Shown here: positions 11,567 through 23,153 of the stretch, piece after piece
How the letters are laid out: each line of letters starts with the position of its first letter
Position numbering within the stretch: position 1 is the stretch's first letter
Source of the DNA: Adenanthera pavonina
Taxonomy: Eukaryota; Streptophyta; Magnoliopsida; Fabales; Fabaceae
DNA: 64,000 bases
Direction: 5' to 3'
Assembly (NCBI GenBank): GCA_026686845.1
Contig: JAIVEN010000012.1
Location: 13,766,501-13,830,500, forward strand
The notes under the pieces: generated by a model
Seen by the model: the letters and a program-made list of their open reading frames with translations, nothing else
Databases searched by the model: none
What the model was told of the DNA's origin: nothing
Translations under genes and position numbers: made by a program

Positions 11567-13999
11567 TGTAACACCCTATCTCCTGACACCTCCAAACTTG
11601 ACCAAAAATTTTAAAACTCAACCAAACACAACCCAAACATCTCGAAACAACTTCTCACAACCTCATAATAGGGGAAATGAACCTAAAAATGCTAGAAAAT
11701 GGGCTGGGGCTGTGGCTGCTACAGTACCACCGCGGCTCCGGCCTCCCCTATTTTTCATCACTTCTGTCTACACTGGCGCCACGACCTGGACTCTCGAGCC
11801 GCGGCGCCCCATGCTAATATTCCATATCAGCGACTTTCACACTCTAGGGAGAACTTCCAACGCGCATAACTTTATGCTTTGACCTCTGATTGACTTGATT
11901 TCAACTCCTACAAGTCAATCTAGTCCCAAACTAACCATAGACACCATTTTCACCTTAATCCAACTCCGTAAGGAGATTTTGGACTCTTGACACCGTTTTG
12001 GTCACTTATTGACTAAAAATCACCACTAATTACCTCTAATTGCTACCAAAGGCAACTGGTCGCTCAAAGACCATTCATACAGGTCCAAAAACCCCCAAAC
12101 CAACTTGTCTAACGAGGTTTCACCCAAAGGAACCATTCCTATGAGATTTGACCCCTTGGAACCCTTACTTGACAAAACAGGTTACAGGCCCTAAAACACA
12201 CCAATCAGGCCAATTCCAACTTCTATCATACATAACACATACATACAACATACATAGCCATACATACATCCATAACAATCCTTACAATGTCATACATCCA
12301 TTAGAAACTATTTTATCCTACTTGGCACATGATACATTATCCAATTTACAAATACTACATAGATTATTCCCATGTACGTAGCTACTCCAATGTCTTCTTC
12401 GGACTAGTGCTAGAACCATCACCTGAAAAGTTAGTTCATAGGAAAGGGGTGTGAGACAATGTCTCAATAACCAGAGACAACCACACACGTATATATATAT
12501 ACATATATCTCATGCAACTCATGAATGCAATGTGAAATGAATGGTATGCATGTCTCCCTTGCACACAGCTAGAACCACGGGCTATCGTCATAACAGGATA
12601 TTTCATATTGGTAACTCCCTTCCAGCAGTCAGTGAAAACTGATTCCGGGACATTACCAAGCTCACCTTACACTAATGCAACCCAGCCAAAGGTTACACTA
12701 GTGCTCGGACCATGGCTCTCCTTCCCCTAGACCACCTCGAATTGGTGGTGATTTAGGGAAGGTGCAGTCCACTGCTGCCTAGCTCCCCTGGCCATAGGGG
12801 AGGATTTAGCAACAAGGATCCCTTCCTTGTCCTCCCTAATCATATCTCATATCATCATTTTTCATATCATCATATATCCTATCGTATTGTCATCACCACC
12901 CAATCCACCATATATCGCAATCTCACAATGTCATGTGGTGATGCTCATGTATCATCATATAGTTATCATCATCATATCACAATGTCATGTATGCATCATG
13001 TCATGTCATATCAATAACATCATCATCATAATCATCATAGTCATCAAAATCATCGTCTAGCTATGTGCATACCATGATATATAGAAAACCGTACACACAA
13101 ACACATCAATATTATGGTATGAAAGAAACATGCATATATACACAAATATACATATTATCATACAATATAATACAAATAAACAAACACCCGGTTACCTCAG
13201 GTTGTCAATATCACACACGTGAATTCCACCAACTTCTTGAATTGGCCAACACGATTGAACCCCTCTCGGTTAACTAAACAACCTTTACAATAACACAATT
13301 CTTCAATTAACACAATATACCAAATATCCAAATTCCACAATTCAACCACTTTAGCCTAACCAACACTCCTTTCATGCACCATTAAGCTCCTAGGAACCAT
13401 TCAAACACCAAACAATCCCATACACTTCAGATTCTCAAGAGCCCAAACCAAAAACAACCTAGGGTTAAGCTCTAAATACATATAATCCCTTCAAAACTTA
13501 CACCCAAACAATAAGAACACCACAACACACTTCATTAATCTCATTTCATCCATTTCAATCAGTGGATTTCAGCCAAAACCGAAGATCCAACCTCAAAACC
13601 GAAAAACCCTAAATTCCAACCGAAGAAAATGGAGAGGGAGGAGTAGAGAACACTTACCAACTTGAATTCAAGTTCTTGAGGTCCGAAAATCACTCTCAAT
13701 GCCCTGAAAACACGAACCCTAGCAGAGCTCCTCGACGCTCCCTCTGTTTTCTTTCTTTCTGATCATCCGAAATAATCCGGATTAAACCAAAAATCCCGAA
13801 TCTCGCCGCAACTGCAGACATCTCGCCACGGATCCATCAGTTTCAGCTGAAACAACGCTACTGGACATGCTCTAGCCGTCGTGGCCTTGCTTCTCACCGT
13901 GGCGTAGAGCTCTTTCAAACTCCACTTGAACCTTCCTCTATCCTGTTTTCCTCCGATCCTGAACACAATGCCAAGAAAGATATCATGAGGGTTGTTATA
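11567..13999. mobile_element. Long solo-type LTR, 2.4 kb, TGTAACACCC...GGGTTGTTATA
   Basis: Begins TGTAACACCC and ends GGGTTGTTATA at 13999, so its ends are short inverted repeats of the TG...CA kind with the last base pair decayed. It matches 9797-10640 at its start and 14000-15543 over the rest (for example the GGAAAGGGGTRTGAGA, CCCTCGCACACAGCTAGAAC and TCATTAATCTCATTTCATCC segments). No internal retrotransposon sequence adjoins it. The interior holds CAT/ATC-rich low complexity (12827-13060). Ty3/gypsy membership is inferred only from end sequence and length. The many short frames are not genes. Confidence 0.7.
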
Positions 14000-15543
14000 G
14001 TTAGAACATTCACTTGAAATATTAGCTCATGGGAAAGGGGTATGAGATAAAGTCTCACTAACTGAGGATAACCACAAGCAAGATATATAATAGCTCATAC
14101 AATAAAGCCATGAATATAACATGAAATGACATGCATATCTCCCTCGCACACAGCTAGAACCACAAGCTGGTATCATCACAGGACATTTCACATAGGTGAC
14201 TCCTTTCCAACAGTCAGTGAAGACTGATTTCGGGACATCACCAAGCTCACCTCACATTAGTGCAGTCGGCCAAAGGTAACACTAATACTTGGATCGTGGC
14301 TCTCCTTCCCCTTGACCATCACGAATTGACGGTGATTTTAAGAAAGGTGTGGTCTACTACCGTCTTTCTCTCCTGGCCATAGGAGAAAATTTATCGACAA
14401 GGATCCCATCGTTGTTTCACCCATATCATATCATATCATATATCATCATCACCACTCGATCTAACCTTTCCTCATAATGTCATGTGGTAATGTATATGTC
14501 ATATCATCATATAATCATCATCATCATATTTCTCAATGTCATGCTATTGACTCATGTAATGTCACATCATCATCATCTACTATAATGTCTAGCCATGTGC
14601 ATACTACGATATATAGAAAAATCATACATGCACATAACAATATCGAGGTATGAACGGAGACATGCATATATACACATATATATACTAACATATATTACAC
14701 ACATTGCAAACGTTCAGTTACCTTAGGTTGTCAATACCACCCACGTGGATTCCATGAACTTCTTGGATTGCCCAACATGACTTGTACTCCTTCGGTCAAC
14801 CAAATAACCTCTACAATACCATAATATCTCAATTAACATATAGTACAATTATCCAAATTTCACAATTCAACCAATCATGCTTAACCCAAGGTTTCAATAC
14901 CATTTTCATGCATCATTAAGCTCGTAAAGACCATTCAAACTCTAACCAACTACACACATTTCGGATTCCCAATTTCCTTAATCGAAAATAACCCAAGGTT
15001 ATGCTTAAACTATACATACTCCCTCTAAAACTCATATCCAATCATTATTAACACTAAATCACACTTCATTAATCTCATTTCATCCATTTTAATTTGTGGA
15101 TTTCTGCCAAAACCAAAAACCCAACTATATATCCAAAAAATTCAACTCAAAAATAAAAAAAATGGAAAGGGGGATCAAGCATAATTTACCAATAATTTAC
15201 CAAGCTTCTAGAGTCTAGAAATCACTCCCTAGGGTCCGATTTCACAAACCCTAGCTTTGCTTCTCTAATTCTCCCTCCATTTCCTCCATTTCTTTCTCCA
15301 CTCATCGTCTGAAATGATTATGATTTAAGCAAATTTCTTGACTCTTGCCGTAGCACCAGTAAGTTCACGTCAGTTTGAGTTCTCTTAGCCTAAAAAATTT
15401 AAAAGCTCCCGAGTGTCTCTCACCACGGCGGCTTTTTTCCTCATCGTAGCATGGCCCTTTGCTATTTCAAATTTCAGCTTTGCTCTATTTGGATTCTTTC
15501 TCTGATCCTGATTCCTCTGGTCCTGCATACAACACCCATTATA
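14000..15543. mobile_element. Right part of the interrupted long LTR
   Basis: Resumes the LTR left off at 10640. GTTAGAACATTCACTTGAAA corresponds to GCTAGAACCATCACCTGAAA at 12408 in the complete copy, and similarity continues to about 15543. The first five bases, GTTAG (14000-14004), nearly duplicate GCTAG at 10636-10640, as a 5-bp target duplication with one change. The right end is decayed and no outer target duplication was found. Confidence 0.65.
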
Positions 15544-16269
15544 CCTTATTTGCTAGAGACTAAATTCAGGATAATGTGTAATGTCTATGTGTACATTGTG
15601 CCCTGTGAAGTTTTACTTCTCTGGATGAAAGTTATTTCAAGCGAGGGAGAATAATAGAGAAATGATAATTAGATTATTCATCTTTATCATAAAATATTTA
15701 GGATTATAAGTAATTATTAGGATATCTAGATTTAATTTACGTTGAATTTATTTTATTTTCTAAGATTTAATTATTTTGCTTAGATTTATCTTTTATCTTA
15801 TATTTTGAAATACAGCTTAGTTTAATATTTATGTTTTTGTTAGATTTAAATTATTTTATCTCCTAGTATTCTAGTTAAATTAGAATTTAAACTCTATAAA
15901 TAAGAATCTCATTACTTAATTATTGATTTGAGAATTTTTTTTAATAATTTCTTTTTCTATCTCCTATTTTCTTTACCTGTCTCCCTTGAATTCTTTTCTT
16001 CCTCTTCCCTTTTTTTTATCTATTTTTTTTCTTTCTACCCTACTACTTTTCTGGTTGTCATATTATTCACCTCTAACGGCCCCTTAACCAATATTGCTGA
16101 AAAATCAAATGAAAACAATGTGTCAAGTCAAGATGGGGTATAAACTGAGGGATTTTTTTTTTTTACCAGATCGATGGAAGGTTAAAAATTTCAGAAAAGA
16201 AGCTATCAATGATATTTCTTGGTAGTTAATATGTGCGAATATTACAAGTTTTAAATTAAATAAATAAAA
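15544..16269. other. No gene; AT-rich intergenic
   Basis: AT-rich with pyrimidine runs near 15960-16060. Short frames (15451-15654, 15928-16143) have low-complexity translations and no recognisable domain. Confidence 0.4.
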
Positions 16270-16812
16270 AGTAAATGCACACTTTTAGTTCCTTAATTTT
16301 ACACTAAATTTTATTGTAATCTCTTAACTTTATTTTGTTTCCTTTTAATTCTTTAATTTTCAAAATACAATAAAAAATTTTCTTATCACTAATTCTATTG
16401 ACAATATTAACAGAAAATGTTGATTAAGTATTTTCAAATGCTAACAAAATATTTTCAAATACTCACACATTTATCCAACTCATTTTTTATAACAAAAAAA
16501 ATCCTAAAATTAAAGGTTTTGTTAGAAGTCAGTTATTTGTAAACAATTATATTTTTAATTTTTCAATTTAATTTAAAAATATTTCAAACCTAAAATTAAT
16601 GAATTAATAATTATATTAATACCTTGACAGCGAAAATCAATATGTGTCAACATTAAATAATGCTTTATGTTGATTTGGGGTTAATTGTGCTAATAATAAA
16701 GAAACTTTTAATTATATTTTGAAAATTAAAGGATTAAAAAGAAATAAAATAAAATTAAGGGACTAAAATAAAAACTAGTATAAAATTGAAGGACTAAAAG
16801 TATACTTTTACC
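16270..16812. mobile_element. Mutator-like MITE, copy 1
   Basis: Long terminal inverted repeats: the left end reads ACACTTTTAGTTCCTTAATT and the complement of the right end reads GGTAAAAGTATACTTTTAGT then CCTTCAATTTTATACTAG. Flanked by 9-bp sequences TAAATAAAA (16261-16269) and AAAATAAAA (16813-16821), identical at 8 positions. The 9-bp duplication and long inverted repeats fit Mutator-type elements. 543 bp, no coding frame. Four relatives lie at 22238, 23154, 32498 and 35048. Confidence 0.72.
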
Positions 16813-16821
16813 AAAATAAAA

Positions 16822-17950
16822 ACATTTTATACTTAAATGCAGCAAGAGAGGATGTGAGAAGAAATTTTTTTTCTCATTTTTTATTTTTATTTTTGAGTTA
16901 TTAGAGCTTGCGTTTACAGATTTATAAAAAAATTCTGATTCAATTGTAAATTAGTAATTTTTCATCCAAAGTTTGTTATAATAAATCTTTTATGGAAGTA
17001 AAAGTGTAAAACTAATTTTTGTTTCATCTAACCTATGAAGAGCAGCAAGTCACCAAAAAAAAAATCAAAAGACTAGCAATTTCGTGCAGAAACAAAAGGA
17101 AAAAATAAAAATTAATTATACTTCAAAGGTTACATAAAATAAAAATTAATTTTGATTCTGCAATAATTATATTATAACCAATATTGGATAAACCAATTAA
17201 TTTACAATTAAATATGAGGATACTTTTCTATGTCTAGGCAATAATCCAAATTAAAAAGAAGGGGAAAAATATTTATAAAAGCTTGTCCTTTTCATTTTCT
17301 TTTAAAAATTATAATTAAACTAACTCACGTTAGTACTAGTAATATGAAGCAAATTTATTTAAGGGGGCATATGCTTTATCTATGCCTTAAAAAAAATTAG
17401 TGCAAGCATCTAACGGATACTCTGGTCCAATTAAAAAAAATATCGCAATAAATGCACAAAACTATCATTAATCCACATTACTTCTTATTAATTGAAAAAG
17501 GAATTATATTTTTTTTTTGGTGAACCCAGGACATCCGCATGGCTGAAAGCCATAAGACTAGTCTCTTGAGAAATTTAAAGATCATTTAAGGGGTTATTCT
17601 CTCGTAAGCGATACTCTCCATACACATTTCTAAAATTTAAACTTTAAAATAATGCTTAAAGGGCCTGAATTATTACCATCCATATCAGACCCACTTAGTA
17701 GAAATTATATTTCATATATATGAAGCATACCACCCAAACATCTAAAATGAAAGGGAAATTATTTTTCATTTATGAAGCCTACCAACCAAAGTATTACGCC
17801 CACCGGCCACATGTAGGACTAGTTATGGTTTTTGCCCCAAAAAAAGGGACAACAGAGAGAGAGAGAGAGAGAGAGAGAGAAGTCATCATCGTCGGGGGTA
17901 CAATATTAACAAAATTGGACTTGACACTGAATCAGATAAGGTAGTTATTT
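16822..17950. other. No gene; AT-rich, with (GA)n microsatellite
   Basis: No supportable gene. A perfect (AG)n run lies at about 17853-17880. The stretch 17510-17640 (GGTGAACCCAGGACATCCGC...) has higher GC than its surroundings and resembles the edge of an unidentified repeat. Confidence 0.4.
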
Positions 17951-18008
17951 AAAGGTTTAATGGTCAGATTGGGTCAGACCAGTTATAATTTAAAATGTAT
18001 CATAAATA

Positions 18009-18440
18009 TTAAAATGATGTAAATAAATAAAAAAAGTAAAAATTAAAATGAGAAAAATGATATGAACTTTTATTATTAAATACTTTTAAAAGTCATATTA
18101 AAATTAAATTAAAATGATAAAGTTTAAAATAAAAATATAGATAAATAATAAATATAATAAAGATTAAAATGATGTTATCACATAAAGAAAAAAATTCAAG
18201 AAATAAACACAAAAAATAAGCAAAACTTACAGAAAAAAGAAAAAAATTAAAAGAGACGAAGTTTATGAACCTTTGTTATTAAGTACTTTTAAGAGTCATA
18301 TTAAAGTTAAATTAAAATAATTAAGTTTAAAATTAAAATATAGATAAATAATAGATATTACAAATATTAGAATAATATTGTTACATAGAGAAAAAAATTC
18401 AAGAAATAAAAAAAAGTAAGTAAATATTGAAGAAAATAAG
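18009..18440. repeat. Tandem repeat of ~202 bp, two copies
   Basis: The unit starting ATGAACTTTTATTATTAAAT near 18062 recurs near 18264 as ATGAACCTTTGTTATTAAGT. The following AAGTCATATTAAAATTAAAT, ATAGATAAATAATA and AAAAAAATTCAAGAAATAAA segments are in the same order. Very AT-rich, non-coding. Confidence 0.65.
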
Positions 18441-18629
18441 GAAAAATAAAAACTATTTGACACTTGAAAATTTCACATTGCTCAAGTTTTAATAAAGTGG
18501 GTGTGTTGGGGCTTATATAAAGATAGTTTTATTAGTTATGTTAAAAGCAATATATTGGGTATCCTTGAGATATCTTAATAGACTTGGAAATCTTTTTTTT
18601 TAAGCTTAGAGTTGTAATTTTTTAAGTTT

Positions 18630-18800
18630 TTTTTTTTAAATGAATCAGACTGGTTTTGACCGATTTTCTACCGGTTTTACTGTCATTGACCGGCTCTCTG
18701 GGGAGACCAATTTTAGGACAGTTCTAAACTAGATCAGTGACTAGTTCCCAATTCAACCGGTTAAACCAGTCGATTTGGTCCGATTAGTACTATAGTTAAA
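18630..18800. repeat. CGGTT-rich DNA transposon edge
   Basis: Dense CCGGTTTTAC, ACCGGCTCTC, CAACCGGTTAAACCAG and TTGGTCCGATTAGTACTATAG motifs, of the kind seen at the ends of plant DNA transposons. A weaker partner may be GGTTTAATGGTCAGATTGGG at about 17955, but clear inverted repeats or target duplications were not found, so boundaries are uncertain. Confidence 0.35.
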
Positions 18801-20020
18801 GGTTCTGTCAACATCCCTTCCATTAGCATTTTTTGTCACTTTAGAAAATTTATTATTATTGTAGAAAATATAAAAATACATTATTTTTTCATTTGATATA
18901 TTGACAAAAAAAGTTATTTAATGTATTTTTTTTGCTGGAAGTTGTTTAACATATCTATTTTTCATATTTATTGTTTTAAAAAATGACTTTGAATACAACA
19001 ATTCAGCATAATTAGCTGGTAATTTAGTTACTTAAACATGCCTTATATCATTTAATTCCTGGTCATGTTTATATAAAATAATTTATTAAGAGAAACAAAA
19101 TCTATTTCAATAATTTCTTTATCTTAAAAGAATTATTCTCTATAATTTGTATTATAGGATATTTTGTATAGTAATTTTTTGATTCAAAATATATTATATT
19201 AAATATTTTTTTTTTCATTTTACTGATATCTTTAAATCTTTCCAATTTTTCATTTATAATTCTATAATAATAATAAAATATAATATTTAATAAAAATAAA
19301 ATAAAAAATATTAATATATTTTATATTAACTTTAAATAAAAAATAATTTTTTTAATATATTTATAGTTAATATAAAATATTTTATAACATTAATTCAAAA
19401 AAGTAATTTATGCCTATTTGTTACAGGTTGCTTTCGACCTTGCAAAAAAAACCGTACTTTTAATGCGGTGACCCCGATTTGTCAAACATGTCAGGATCAG
19501 GGTTCCTAGGCTTAGGCGTGTTTTACGAGGGGGTCCGAATTGGAATTGAACTCGTAATTGATTTGGCCTGCGGAAACAGATGGGTCCTTATGAATCATTC
19601 CAATCATACGGCTTTACTTCCACATAGAAAGCAGGCAACAACCTTCTACAGGGGGAATAAATGCATGCACAAACCGTACGATGTAATGTCTATTTTAATT
19701 TTTGTGATTTAAAAATTTCTTTCATTAAATCACATAGATTAAGGTATATAATTAAAATTAATTAAAATTTTTATTTTATAAAAAATTATTATAATATTTT
19801 TAAAATGTCCTTAATAAAAACCATTATTAATCTCAATTTCATATTAACACTTAGTGAGAGAGTTAAAACTAGTAATGATATTTGTTGAAATCACATATTA
19901 ATATTTTACTAAAGTTTGCAAAGTCACTTTTTATTAAGGACCAATAATTATGAAAATATTTTATAAGGACCTTTATAAAAAAATTGAAGGAGATAATTTT
20001 ATTACTTTACCCTTTATTGA
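18801..20020. other. No recognised gene; includes a GC-richer island
   Basis: Mostly AT-rich. 19430-19690 is distinctly richer in G and C and is open from an ATG for 77 codons (19479-19712). The translation (MSNMSGSGFLGLGVFYEG...) matches no family I know. I do not call it a gene. Confidence 0.35.
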
Positions 20021-20284
20021 TGTTGAATCAAGAGTTTTGATGATATTAAAACCAACACCCAAGAGCTTGGATTGAAGATATCAAAGAAGAACAAAGCTGG
20101 TTAAACTGAAGATTAACTGAGTATATGTTGTTAGATCTTTTGTAGGATCTTTAGTTTTTGATATAATTGGGTAAAAGATTTTGATTTGAAGAAAAGATGT
20201 TTTCAAGCTTTGATTTTATGTTAAATCTTTGAACATTTGAAAAATACCTTCAAATAGACAAAGGTTGAAAGTTTAAACTGAACT

Positions 20285-21220
20285 GTCAAGTTAGAAATTC
20301 GAACTTTGCCTTTGGAAATTCGAATTTCAAGCTAAAACTGAATAAGTCTGAAGAGACTGCTCTCTGTCAGACGAATTTTGGTTGTTCAAAATTCGAATTT
20401 TCATCTAGTCTGAAAAGAGGCCTTTGTAACAGACGAACTTCACACTTTCAAAATTCGAATTTCAAGTAAAATGAAGTTTGTAAAAATCAAAGAAATTCGT
20501 CTGAAACTATGATAAAGTGCATCTGAAATCAAAACGAAATTCAGTTTGAAAAATGCTCTCTGACAGACGAATTTTGAAGTTGCAACATTCGAATTTTCAT
20601 ATAAGTCTGAAAGATGCTTCTTTACAACAGATGAACTTTGGGTTCTCAAAATTCGAATTTCAAGCAAAACAAAATTTGAGAAAACTGAAGAAATTCGTCT
20701 GTAACTATGTTAATTCATCTGAGATCAAAAGTGATTTAAGTTTCAAAACTACTCTCTGACAGACGAACTTTGAACATTGAAATTCGAATTTCAGAAGCTA
20801 AGTTCTTAAGTCTATTTAAATGAAACATTGACATACGAATGATAAGAACTTGCAACATTCGAATGACAAGATGAGTCTGAAAAGAGTTTCTCTGACAGAC
20901 GAATTTTGCCTTTCCAAAATTCGAATTTCAAAGAAAGTTATCTACTGTGGCCCTTTTTAGTTCAATGAACAGACGAATTTTGGGGATCCAAAATTCGAAT
21001 TTCGAAGGCACTGTAGAAAATTGAAAACACTGTTCATACTTAACCAAAAAACTTTCTTCTTGAAAATTCGTATGTCACATTGTGAAAATGTTTTGTAAGT
21101 TTCAAAATTCGAATTTCACTTTATGAACAGACGAACTTCGTGCTGTAACGTTGGAAGCTTTAATCTACGATTCCTTCGAAATTCGTCTGTTGGCCAACCG
21201 AAATTCGAATTTCAGTATGT
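20285..21220. repeat. Degenerate subrepeat array inside the LTR
   Basis: Repeated core made of CAGACGAA(C/T)TT, a short spacer, (A)AATTCGAATTTC, then TAAG/CTGAA-type spacer, with units mostly about 60-110 bp apart. Examples: 20383, 20430, 20566, 20757, 20898 and 20972. AATTCGAATT is its own inverted complement, so each unit has a small palindrome. The array is present in all copies of the family, but copies differ in the number of units. Confidence 0.75.
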
Positions 21221-21328
21221 CAGAAACATTAAATGCGGTTGGTAAACGGATAGTTTTTTCAGAGTAACCGTTGAATAACTTCTCCAACGGATAGATTTAG
21301 TCTCTAACGGATATTTGAGACCTAAATC

Positions 21329-21336
21329 TATAAATA
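21329..21336 (+). promoter_or_regulatory. TATA box of the LTR promoter
   Basis: TATAAATA, following several copies of a CTAACGGATA motif (about 21245-21320). The same layout occurs at 26486-26493 (+), and inverted at 25096-25103 and 61110-61117. Conservation in all four copies supports a real LTR promoter. The transcription start would fall near 21360. Confidence 0.6.
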
Positions 21337-21879
21337 CAACATCACTTGAAGTTATGGGTAACGAATCAAACTTGTATATACTGAATCTCTGCTGAATTTT
21401 CTTCTCAAAAGCTTTTACCCTCTTAACTTCCAGACTTGCACCAAAACTTTCATATCTACTCCTTTCAAGAGAGTTATTTCATTGTAATCAATCTACTCTT
21501 CATCTGGAAGATAGATTTACTTGTGAGGGATATTCACAAGGGGATTGGGAAGCACACAGTGTAAGTGCTTGGAGAGTTTGAGAGAGCTCAGAAACAGAGC
21601 AAACTCGTGTACTGTGGCCTTTGCAAGAAGCCCATTGAAATTCTTGCTGTATAGTGGATAAATCCCAAGAGGTGTCTTGGGGACTGGATGTAGGTCAAGT
21701 GGAAGGACCGAACCAGGATAAATTACTGAGTCTTCTTCTCCCTATCTTTACTTTTCAGCTTGCTCTGTTTTACGTATTGTTTTCATTATACTGTGATATC
21801 TTCACTTACTTCACTTTGTGCAGAAAAATTTCAATCTTCCTAATTCACCCCCCCTCTTGGGAAGTCAGCCTTGCTAACA

Positions 21880-22237
21880 ATTGATAGGTGGTGCATAGGT
21901 ACATCAAAACATTCAAATTAAGAATATTTTAGTAATTAAAATATAATTAAATTTTTTAATAATTTAAATTATTCAATGATTTTTTATATAAAAAATTTCA
22001 AAGTGGCAATCATTCTGATGTGGAAGGTCTTCTTCACTGGTTAATATCCGGCAATAGATGTTATGTCCTCTAGCATTTTGTCTTTGGACTTGGGCTTTTG
22101 CATTAAATTTCAATAGCTCCAAGTATTACATATATATTGCTTGAAACTTAAAAAATAAATTATATTATTTATATATCTAAAATTAAATTAAACTATTTAT
22201 ATAACGTAATGCTCTAATAAGTTTTATATTTTGTATT
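21880..22237. other. No gene; AT-rich spacer
   Basis: Short AT-rich spacer between the solo LTR and a MITE. The only short frame overlaps the LTR end. Confidence 0.4.
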
Positions 22238-23002
22238 GGTTAAAGTATACTTTTTATCCTTTAATTTTGATGAAAGTTTCATTTTAATCTTTTAATTTTA
22301 TTATGTTTCATATTAATTCTTTAACTATTAACATGTAACTAAAGACTTCATAATTCTTAACACTATTAGATAAACTAACAGAAAATGTTAATTTACCTAT
22401 TTAAAAGTCACATCATTAATATTATTATGTATTAATTAAAATAAAAATAATTTTAAGGTTTAAATATTAACTATTTTAAAAATATGTTAACAAAAAAGTT
22501 AAAGATTACGATCTTAAAATCAAAAGTTTTATTTTTAGGTTTTAAATATTTATTTTAAGACATTAAAATATTTTTATTATAAAAAATAAATATTTATTTT
22601 GTATACTTTACATTTTCAAGCTAAATTTTTCAACTTGTCAACTTGTCCAACATAAATAAAAATTATTCATTTTAATATAATAATTTTAAACATTTTACCA
22701 CAATATTTTAAAAATAATTTATTCTAAGGTTATAATTTTTAATGCCTTAAATTAACGTATTTTTTTAAATTTTTTATTTTGAGCCTAAAAAATAATAATT
22801 ATAATTATTATACTAATTAATGTATAATAATAGTGATTAGATGAATTTAAGTAAATTTTTTGTTAATTTTTTTAACAGTGTTAAATTCAAAAAGTATTTT
22901 ACCGCATCTTTAAAGTTAAAGGATTATAATAAAACTTTTAAAAGTTAAAGAATTAAAATGAAATCCACCTCAAAGTTAAGAGATCAAATATATACTTTCA
23001 CC
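22238..23002. mobile_element. Mutator-like MITE, copy 2 (longest)
   Basis: Left end GGTTAAAGTATACTTTTTAT and complement of right end GGTGAAAGTATATATTTGAT begin long inverted repeats. The 9-bp flanks TTTTGTATT (22229-22237) and TTTTATATT (23003-23011) match at 8 of 9 positions. At 765 bp it is longer than the ~540-bp relatives, the extra length being AT-rich interior. No coding frame. Confidence 0.75.
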
Positions 23003-23153
23003 TTTTATATTAATGATTTTACTTTTTAAGTATAACAATTAAAAATTTTTAAATATATTGATATTAAAAACTGTTTGATATATCTAATTTTTATATTTTT
23101 TATTTAAAAATGAAATTAAATGCTTGGGATCCACCTCTCACATGTATGTTTCA
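23003..23153. repeat. Diverged copy of the 4.7-9.4-kb repeat block
   Basis: AGTATAACAATTAAAAATTT, a GATATTAAAAACTGTTTGAT stretch, then AATGCTTGGGATCCA match in order the segment 8960-9090. The LINE target region is present but uninterrupted here. Confidence 0.55.

Larger units (their letters stand above)
20021..21879 (+). mobile_element. Complete solo LTR, 1859 bp, AATTCGAATT-rich family
   Basis: Starts TGTTGAATCAAGAGTTTTGA and ends GTCAGCCTTGCTAACA, i.e. TG...CA. A perfect 5-bp target duplication, ATTGA, lies at 20016-20020 and 21880-21884. Nothing of an internal region is present, so it is a solo LTR produced by LTR-LTR recombination. The run CACCCCCCCTCTTGG just inside the right end is common in Sirevirus (SIRE/Maximus) Ty1/copia LTRs, so that lineage is likely but not shown. 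About 20285-21220 is an array of AATTCGAATT palindromes alternating with CAGACGAA motifs. Short frames inside it are not genes. Confidence 0.92.

Noticed and set aside
10094..13277. Series of 65-94-codon frames in the 10-13-kb region
   Set aside because: All are inside long LTRs or the Cassandra-like TRIM, with low-complexity or non-conserved translations.
17951..18800. Complete DNA transposon spanning both CGGTT-rich edges
   Set aside because: The two edges do not form a convincing inverted repeat and no target duplication was found; only the right edge is reported.
20383..21000. Regularly spaced repeats as a CRISPR-like array
   Set aside because: Repeats are degenerate, spacing varies, the host is a plant, and the array lies inside LTRs present many times.
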